Part shown: in pieces, positions 1 to 4,070 of the stretch | Position numbering within the stretch: the first letter of the stretch is position 1 | How the letters are laid out: each line of letters opens with the position of its first letter | Translations under genes and position numbers: made by a program | Source of the DNA: an uncultured Tabrizicola sp. | GTDB taxonomy: Bacteria > Pseudomonadota > Alphaproteobacteria > Rhodobacterales > Rhodobacteraceae | Direction: 5' to 3' | DNA: 5,534 bases | Assembly (NCBI GenBank): GCA_937858255.1 | Contig: CALLZQ010000581.1 | Span: 1-5,534, forward strand | The notes under the pieces: generated by a model | The model's input: only the letters and a program-made list of their open reading frames with translations | Told to the model about the DNA's origin: nothing | Database searches by the model: none

Positions 1-418
1 TCCCTTCCGGCCGCCGCCGGCCCACCGCCGCCACATCGGTCTTGCCCATCAGGCGGAACAGCCACCAGACCCGGGCTGCCGAAAAGATCCCGGCGCCGTC
101 ATAGACCACCACCTGATGTCCGTCGCCCACACCCATGGCGCGCATCCGGCTCATGAATTTTTCGGTGGGCGGGGCCATGTGCGGCAGGTTCGAGCGCTGG
201 TCACTGATCTCGTCAATGTCGAAGAACCGCGCGCCGGGAATGTGGCCGGCATCATATTCGGTCTGCGCATTGCGTCCGGCATCGGGCATGTACCAACTCG
301 CATCGAGAATACGCAGGTCGGGGTCTTTCATATGCGCCGCCAGCCAATCGGTCGAAACCAGCGTCCGGGGGTCATCCTCGGGCGAGGCGGCGACAAGGGG
401 CATCGTCTGGGAAGTCAT
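1..418 (-). CDS. sseA: 3-mercaptopyruvate sulfurtransferase, N-terminal rhodanese domain (partial, runs off left edge)
   Basis: Thiosulfate/3-mercaptopyruvate sulfurtransferases move a sulfane sulfur from 3-mercaptopyruvate or thiosulfate to an acceptor such as cyanide or a thiol. They are soluble proteins of about 280 residues with two rhodanese domains. Here 139 codons are visible, giving the non-catalytic N-terminal domain. Family landmarks are TDWLAAHM (23-30), the AGHIPGARFFDID block (57-69), and VVVYDGAGIFSAARVWW (103-119). The catalytic cysteine belongs to the second domain, outside the window. The ATG at 418 is chosen because a good AAGGAG (427-432) lies 8 nt upstream. After residue 130 the translation (AVGRRRPEG) does not match the expected VLDGGLPKW-type segment, which suggests a frameshift or poor sequence at the edge. 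The family assignment is firm; mercaptopyruvate over thiosulfate as donor is inferred from overall resemblance. Confidence 0.88.
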   Translation of the reverse strand, partial: MTSQTMPLVAASPEDDPRTLVSTDWLAAHMKDPDLRILDASWYMPDAGRNAQTEYDAGHIPGARFFDIDEISDQRSNLPHMAPPTEKFMSRMRAMGVGDGHQVVVYDGAGIFSAARVWWLFRLMGKTDVAAVGRRRPEG

Positions 419-442
419 GGGCCAATCTCCTTGCGGATCGCA

Positions 443-474
443 GCCGGGATATAACGCCCGGCCGAATGGGGCAA
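443..474 (-). promoter_or_regulatory. possible promoter with overlapping inverted repeat upstream of sseA
   Basis: Read on the minus strand, a TTATAT -10-like hexamer (454-449) lies downstream of a TTGCCC -35-like hexamer (474-469). The 14-nt spacing is shorter than the usual 16-18. The -10 sits in the spacer of a perfect 6-bp inverted repeat, GCCGGG (443-448) and CCCGGC (457-462). This could be an operator or a leader hairpin, but such G/C palindromes arise easily by chance in DNA of this composition. The A/T-rich hexamer is unusual for the local composition, which is the main support. Confidence 0.3.
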
Positions 475-493
475 GGCCGCAGATCGGCCAGAC

Positions 494-517
494 GGGGGGC
501 GACTTGCCGCGCCCCCC
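494..517 (-). terminator. strong G/C hairpin downstream of the glycine-rich gene, no U-tract
   Basis: A perfect 8-bp stem, GGGGGGCG (494-501) with CGCCCCCC (510-517), encloses an 8-nt loop. It lies 27 bp past the stop codon of the 545-829 gene and before the sseA start. It could end or attenuate that transcript, or stabilise its 3' end. No T-run follows on either strand, so it is not a canonical intrinsic terminator, and transcription may read through into sseA. Confidence 0.35.
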
Positions 518-544
518 ACCCGTTTGTGGCGATCAGGCTGGCCC

Positions 545-829
545 TCAGCGCTTGTTGGCCAACAGCGGCTTGATCAGGCTGATCAGGGTCATCAGCACCC
601 CGCCGCCGACCCCGCCCGAGGCAAGGGCCGAAAGCACCGCCCCGGCATCAAGGCCACCCGCACCGCCACTCGCCGCAAAGCCGAGCGCCTGCAACAGTTG
701 CCCGCCGATCCCCCCACCCAAAAGGCCCGCGATCGAATTGCCGATGGGTCCAAGGCTCTTGCCCTTGAGCGCCGCGCCGGCTGCATTGCCGCCCAGCACC
801 CCGGCCGCCAGTTGAATAAGAAGCTCCAT
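545..829 (-). CDS. small glycine-rich, glycine-zipper-like hydrophobic protein, function unknown
   Basis: This encodes 94 residues, about 26% glycine (24) and 17% alanine (16), with no Cys, His, Trp or Tyr. An N-terminal hydrophobic stretch (MELLIQLAAGVLGG, 1-14) leads into dense GxxxG spacing (14-50, for example GNAAG and GLLGGGIGG). A small-residue linker (52-63) follows, and the protein ends with a hydrophobic segment (78-90, VLMTLISLIKPLL) and a basic tail ANKR. No cleavable signal peptide with an AxA site is evident. I infer membrane association through glycine-packed helices. The ATG at 829 is preferred because AGGGGG lies just upstream (about 4 nt spacing); frames beginning at 859 or 931 add a charged, non-hydrophobic extension without a good ribosome site. 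The gene sits between smpB and sseA on the same strand. I recall similar uncharacterised proteins in Rhodobacteraceae but assign no function. Confidence 0.72.
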   Translation of the reverse strand: MELLIQLAAGVLGGNAAGAALKGKSLGPIGNSIAGLLGGGIGGQLLQALGFAASGGAGGLDAGAVLSALASGGVGGGVLMTLISLIKPLLANKR

Positions 830-907
830 ATTTCCCCCTGCGGTTTTTCCACGGCGCATCGGCGCCTGTCGGTCAACCTGCCGTTCCCTCGCGGCACGGA
901 TCAGGGG

Positions 908-948
908 AAAAACAGCAAAACCTTCCCGCAAGGGGGGAGGGCGAAGGT
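908..948 (-). terminator. intrinsic terminator-like hairpin of smpB
   Basis: On the minus strand, ACCTTC (948-943) pairs with GAAGGT (925-920). Two further G-C pairs are possible after a bulge. A T-rich run TTTTGCTGTTTTT (920-908) follows. The stem begins inside the smpB stop codon, so termination would be immediate. The loop is long, and competing pairings exist within the C-run, so the call is moderate. Confidence 0.5.
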
Positions 949-1427
949 CAGCCCCGCGCGGCGTGTTTCAGCAGGCGCGACTTTTCGCGATCCCAATCGC
1001 GCTTGGCGCTGGTTTCGCGCTTGTCGGCCAGCTTTTTGCCCTTGGCGACGCCCAGCTTGATCTTCACGATGCCGCGGTCGTTGAAATAGAGGCGGATCGG
1101 CACGATGGTCATCCCCTCGCGCGCGGTGGCATTCCACAGCCGCGACAATTCACGCTTGGAGACCAATAGCTTGCGGCGCCGGCGCTCCTCATGACCCCAT
1201 GTTTTCGCCTTGTCATAGGGGGCGATATAGCCGTTGATCAGCCACAATTCTCCACCCTCGACCGAGGCATAGCTTTCGGCGATGTTCGAGCCGCCTTGCC
1301 GCAGGGACTTGACCTCTGACCCCTGAAGCACGATTCCCGCCTCCAGATCGGATTCGATGTGATAATCGAACCGCGCCCGGCGGTTTTCGGCGATCAATTT
1401 GGAATTCGGGTCGGATTTCGTGGCCAT
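948..1427 (-). CDS. smpB: SsrA (tmRNA)-binding protein SmpB
   Basis: SmpB binds tmRNA and delivers it to stalled ribosomes for trans-translation, which tags the unfinished peptide and releases the ribosome. The 159 residues match the usual length of about 155-160. Visible landmarks are NRRARFDY (15-22), [13 protein letters not shown] (31-43), the [20 protein letters not shown] core (52-71), and [13 protein letters not shown] (82-94) of the OB-fold barrel. The basic C-terminal tail [16 protein letters not shown] (130-145) continues to the end; in this family it folds into the empty mRNA channel. The start at 1427 gives a standard N-terminus, whereas the open frame reaching further upstream to 1628 encodes unrelated residues antisense to the channel gene. 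No clear Shine-Dalgarno lies before this ATG, which is odd for a housekeeping gene. It is divergent from the channel gene, with 75 bp between the starts. Confidence 0.97.
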   Translation of the reverse strand: MATKSDPNSKLIAENRRARFDYHIESDLEAGIVLQGSEVKSLRQGGSNIAESYASVEGGELWLINGYIAPYDKAKTWGHEERRRRKLLVSKRELSRLWNATAREGMTIVPIRLYFNDRGIVKIKLGVAKGKKLADKRETSAKRDWDREKSRLLKHAARG

Positions 1428-1485
1428 GATCGTGTTGAGATAGGCGAGGCCAAGGGCCAAGTCCAGAGGCAGGGCGCAGCGGCGC

Positions 1486-1496
1486 AGGGGGAAGGG
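1486..1496 (+). promoter_or_regulatory. ribosome binding site that decides the channel start
   Basis: The purine run AGGGGGAAGGG ends 6 nt before the ATG at 1503. It supports that start over the in-frame ATG at 1359, which lies inside smpB on the other strand. Confidence 0.55.
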
Positions 1497-1502
1497 CAGG
1501 GA

Positions 1503-1946
1503 ATGCTGATACAGATCGCCATCGGTTCCGGGCTGCTGCTCTGCTCGATCGTGATTGCGGCCAGCTCGGCGCTGGTGCTGGAGGCGTTGTTTCAGGCGGC
1601 CTCGCCCTGGCTGTTGCGGGAACCGCACCGCCCCAAGCTGGTGCTGCTTCTGATCGGGGTTTCAGTCTGGGTGCTGGGGGTGATCACCGCCGGCGTCTGG
1701 CTTTGGGCGGCTGTTTTCTATGCTATCGGGGCGTTGCCCACCTTGGAAGAGTCGGTCTATTTTGCGCTGGTGTCCTATACGACGCTGGGCTTTGGCGATG
1801 TGATCCTGCCGCATCAGTGGCGCATCCTGTCCGGCATGGCGGGGGCGAATGGCTTTCTGAACTTCGGTCTGCTGACCGCGCTGATGGTCGAGGCGCTGCG
1901 CCACGTTCGCCTCGGTCAGCATGAGGCGCGGCGTCAGCGCGGTTAG
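1503..1946 (+). CDS. small potassium-channel-like membrane protein (single pore domain, GFGD filter)
   Basis: This encodes 147 residues with three hydrophobic helices and one pore loop: helix 1 at about 8-30, helix 2 at about 46-76, a pore helix plus selectivity filter at about 80-103, and an inner helix at about 108-132. The filter TTLGFGD (93-99) matches the K+ channel signature TxGYGD with Phe for Tyr, a change found in known K+-selective channels. Glycines in the last helix (G111, G114, G117, G122) could act as a gating hinge. There is no RCK/TrkA-N domain, voltage sensor or nucleotide-binding domain, so the protein is a bare pore that presumably tetramerises in the inner membrane. It belongs to the broad ion-channel (Ion_trans_2-like) group. 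The start at 1503 gives an immediate hydrophobic N-terminus and a good ribosome site. The stop overlaps the stop of the convergent transporter gene by 4 bp. Ion selectivity is inferred from the filter alone. Confidence 0.88.
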   Translation: MLIQIAIGSGLLLCSIVIAASSALVLEALFQAASPWLLREPHRPKLVLLLIGVSVWVLGVITAGVWLWAAVFYAIGALPTLEESVYFALVSYTTLGFGDVILPHQWRILSGMAGANGFLNFGLLTALMVEALRHVRLGQHEARRQRG

Positions 1947-2818
1947 CGGCGGTTGGCGCGGGCGAGGGCGTAAAGGCCCGAGGCGACGACCAGGGCAGAA
2001 CCGATCAGGGTGGGCGCATCGGGCCGCTCGGCAAAGATCAGGACCGACAGGATCAGCGCGAACACCAGCCGCGTATAGCGAAAAGGTGTCACGAAAGAGA
2101 TCTCACCCGTGCGCATCGCCGAGGTCAGCGCATGATACCCGAGGATCGCAAAGATCGTGGTGCCCGCCAAAAGACCCGCGCCGTGCAGGTCTGGTCGCTC
2201 TGCCCCGCCCGTCACGGCCAAAAGGATTGCGCCAGCAAGGGCTAGCATGGCGAATCCCGCAAGCCCAAGCTGCCGGTTGGAAAGCACCTTTGGCGCCGCG
2301 CGGGTGGCCAGATCGCGTCCGGCAAAGCCGATCATTCCCGCGACCGCCAAGAGAGAGAGGGCCGAAAACCCCTCAACCCCCGGGCGCAGGATGATCAGGA
2401 CGCCGACAAAACCGACGGCAACGGCACTCCACCGCCGCCAGCCGACCCGCTCGCCAAAGATCAGGGCGGCCCCGGCGACGACCACCAGCGGCGTCGCCTG
2501 CAAGATCGCCGAGGTGGTGGAAAGTGGCGTCAGGGCGATCGCAAGCGAATAAAAGAGTCGCCCCGAAACCTCAAACCCTGAACGGATAAGCAAGGCGCGG
2601 TGCAGAAAGGCCCGGGGAAGGGGCGGTTCCCCCCGCAACACCGCCATCAGGCCAAAGACCAGCATCCCGCACAGGCCGACAATCAGGATCACCTGTCCCG
2701 GTGGCATCTGCCGCGCGGCGGCCTTGAGGAACATATCCTCAACCGCAAAGCCGGCCATCGACGCGGTCATGAAGGCCGCCACGCGCAGATTGTGATCTGG
2801 TCCAGTCAGCGTGTTCAT
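1943..2818 (-). CDS. DMT-superfamily (EamA-type) transporter, substrate unknown
   Basis: This encodes 291 residues, the usual length for ten-helix drug/metabolite transporters with two tandem EamA repeats (about 12-145 and 155-287). The family hallmark at the end of repeat 1 is clear: ATPLVVVAGAALIFGERVG (108-126), followed by a helix ending in LRPG (144-147). The second repeat has the matching FVTPFRYTRLVFALI (242-256) and FAERPDAPTLIGSALV (262-277). Proteins of this group sit in the inner membrane and move small metabolites, often exporting amino acids or similar solutes. Nothing in the sequence or neighbourhood fixes a substrate. The ATG at 2818 is chosen over the TTG one codon upstream; a modest GAGG lies 4 nt before it. 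The gene converges on the channel gene with a 4-bp overlap and is separated from dapA by a strong terminator, so it is probably its own transcription unit. Confidence 0.93.
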   Translation of the reverse strand: MNTLTGPDHNLRVAAFMTASMAGFAVEDMFLKAAARQMPPGQVILIVGLCGMLVFGLMAVLRGEPPLPRAFLHRALLIRSGFEVSGRLFYSLAIALTPLSTTSAILQATPLVVVAGAALIFGERVGWRRWSAVAVGFVGVLIILRPGVEGFSALSLLAVAGMIGFAGRDLATRAAPKVLSNRQLGLAGFAMLALAGAILLAVTGGAERPDLHGAGLLAGTTIFAILGYHALTSAMRTGEISFVTPFRYTRLVFALILSVLIFAERPDAPTLIGSALVVASGLYALARANRR

Positions 2819-2842
2819 CAAGCCTCGGGTTGCCGGAAGGGC

Positions 2843-2872
2843 TATCTGCGGAGCAAATCAGGCAAAGGTCAA
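2843..2872 (-). promoter_or_regulatory. possible promoter of the DMT transporter gene
   Basis: On the minus strand, a near-consensus -35 TTGACC (2872-2867) is followed after 18 nt by CAGATA (2848-2843), a poor -10. It lies between the dapA terminator and the transporter ATG, where a promoter is needed if the terminator works. The -35 carries most of the support. Confidence 0.35.
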
Positions 2873-2905
2873 GGATGGGGCAACCTAACGCAATGTTGGA
2901 AGTGG

Positions 2906-2944
2906 TATTAAAAACGCCGCCCGACGGGGATCCGGGGCGGCGTT
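2906..2944 (-). terminator. intrinsic terminator of dapA
   Basis: A perfect 10-bp stem, AACGCCGCCC (2913-2922) with GGGCGGCGTT (2935-2944), encloses a 12-nt loop. Read on the minus strand it is followed directly by TTTTTAATA (2914-2906), a canonical U-tract. It starts 18 bp past the dapA stop. On the plus strand no T-run follows, so it acts in the dapA direction and insulates the downstream transporter gene. Confidence 0.9.
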
Positions 2945-2962
2945 CGTTGCAATCCGTAAATC

Positions 2963-3897
2963 TCAGTTCAGGATGCCCGCATGGCGCATTGCGGCGCGGA
3001 TCCGCTCTTTGGTGCCATCGGTCAGGCCCACCAGCGGCAGCCGGACTTCCTCAGAGCAGCGCCCCAACAGCGACAGGCCGTATTTGGCGCCAGCGAGGCC
3101 CGGTTCGATAAAGATCGCCTCATGCAGCGGCATCAGCCGGTCCTGATATTCCAGCGCCTTGGCATAGTCGCCAGCCAGTGTCGCCTCTTGGAACGCGGCG
3201 CAAAGACGCGGCGCGACATTGGCCGTGACCGAGATGCAGCCGCGCCCGCCATGGGCGTTAAAGCCAAGCGCCGTCGCATCCTCACCCGAAAGCTGGATGA
3301 AATCCGCCCCGCAAGAGGCGCGCTGCATCGAGACCCGCTCGATCTTGCCCGTCGCATCCTTGACCCCGATGATGCGCGGCAGCGCGGCCAGCCGGCCCAT
3401 GGTCTCGGGCGTCATGTCCACGACCGAGCGGCCGGGGATGTTGTAGATCACGATCGGCAGGGAGCAGCAGTCGTGCAGCGCCTTGAAATGTTCGTAAAGG
3501 CCGGCCTGCGTCGGTTTGTTGTAATAGGGGGTCACAACCAGCGCCGCATTGGCGCCGACCTTTTCGGCGTGGCGGATCAGGCGGATCCCCTCCACCGTGT
3601 TGTTCGACCCGGCCCCGGCCACCACGGGCACCCGCCCGGCCGAGAACTTGACGACGGCCTCGACCACCGCCTCATGCTCTTCACCGGCACCCTGCCCCTC
3701 GCGGTTTCGATGCAGAGCTCGACCACCCGCTTGTGCTCGTCATGGCTGAGCGTTGGGCTTTCGCCGGTCGTGCCCACCGGCACCAGCCCGTGCGAACCCT
3801 CGGCGATCTGCCAATCGACAAGTTTCTTGAGCGCGTCCATATCCACATCGCCGTTCTTGAACGGCGTGACCAGGGCAGGAAGTGACCCTTTCAGCAT
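2963..3897 (-). pseudogene. dapA: 4-hydroxy-tetrahydrodipicolinate synthase (DapA), frame broken near codon 72
   Basis: DapA condenses pyruvate with aspartate semialdehyde, the first committed step to diaminopimelate and lysine. The 5' part (3897 to about 3682) gives residues 1-72, including the pyruvate-binding GTTGE (42-46). Its frame then runs into a stop at 3577. The rest reads one frame over, from about 3682 to the stop at 2963; the nearest possible internal start is GTG 3667. Deleting 59 nt at the break yields exactly 291 residues, the normal family length. In that restored numbering the Schiff-base lysine (GVKDATG, K160), the proton-relay tyrosine (YNIPGR, Y132), R137 and the dimer-contact tyrosine pair Y106/Y107 are all present. 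A strong AAAGGAG precedes the start. The cause is a pair of diverged tandem segments (see the repeat entry). Intact catalytic residues on both sides argue for a very recent lesion or an assembly join rather than an old decaying gene. Confidence 0.9.
3623..3741 (-). repeat. dapA: diverged tandem segment inside dapA (two 60-nt units overlapping by 1 nt)
   Basis: On the minus strand, unit A (3741-3682) encodes residues 53-72, [20 protein letters not shown]. Unit B (3682-3623) encodes [20 protein letters not shown]. Both are versions of the same DapA helix and following strand that lead into AGAGSNNT. By hand alignment they share 39 of 60 bases and 10 of 20 residues, and many differences change amino acids. 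The last G of unit A's final GTG is also the first G of unit B's GAA, so the net excess is 59 nt and the frame is lost. Both units use typical local codons. Confidence 0.88.
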
Positions 3898-3906
3898 GGC
3901 GCGCGT

Positions 3907-3913
3907 CTCCTTT
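3907..3913 (-). promoter_or_regulatory. ribosome binding site of dapA
   Basis: AAAGGAG on the minus strand lies 9 nt before the ATG at 3897. It fixes the start and shows that the 5' end of the gene retains normal translation signals despite the broken frame downstream. Confidence 0.8.
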
Positions 3914-4070
3914 GTGTGGGCGGCACTGGCCTTGCCATGAGTCGCCCGGTTGCAAACGCGCCTTCCTTACTGGCCCCGGGCACGCTTGCCAAGCGGGGGC
4001 TTGCCGGTCCCCGGCGCAATGACGGGATCGTGGCTTGTGGGCCATGGGGCCTTGCGGCAGACTCGGGGGC
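3914..4070. promoter_or_regulatory. divergent dapA-slt intergenic region
   Basis: These 157 bp must hold the promoters of both dapA (leftward) and slt (rightward), unless either is transcribed from outside. I find no pair of hexamers good enough to call. The region carries a perfect 11-nt inverted repeat, GCTTGCCAAGC (3984-3994), and a second GCTTGCC (3999-4005) starting 15 bp after the first. A small AAGC/GCTT hairpin (3991-4002) overlaps them. This could be a regulator site, but chance is not excluded. Confidence 0.35.

Noticed and set aside
135..815. Long plus-strand open frame of 226 codons opposite sseA and the glycine-rich gene
   Set aside because: It is rich in Pro, Ala and Arg with no recognisable domain and lies antisense to two supported genes; long antisense frames are common at this G+C content.
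853..866. Small inverted repeat GGCGC-ATCG-GCGCC upstream of the glycine-rich gene
   Set aside because: Arms of five G/C bases are expected by chance here, and the nearby TTGACC (876-871) has no matching -10 at a suitable distance.
830..931. N-terminal extension of the glycine-rich protein to 931 or 859
   Set aside because: The extension is Arg-rich and unlike the hydrophobic body, and it lacks a good ribosome site, whereas AGGGGG precedes the 829 ATG.
1428..1628. N-terminal extension of smpB to an upstream start at 1628
   Set aside because: The extra residues are antisense to the channel gene and unlike SmpB, which normally begins near [10 protein letters not shown]; the family length fits the 1427 start.
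3670..3700. Programmed -1 ribosomal frameshift that would rescue dapA as a 311-residue protein
   Set aside because: The joining point (GTG AAG) has no slippery heptamer, and DapA is not known to use frameshifting. The product would also contain a duplicated helix.
2981..3940. Plus-strand open frame of 319 codons covering dapA
   Set aside because: Antisense to a clearly recognisable DapA sequence on the minus strand. Composition (many Arg, Gln, Asp, His) is typical of a shadow frame.
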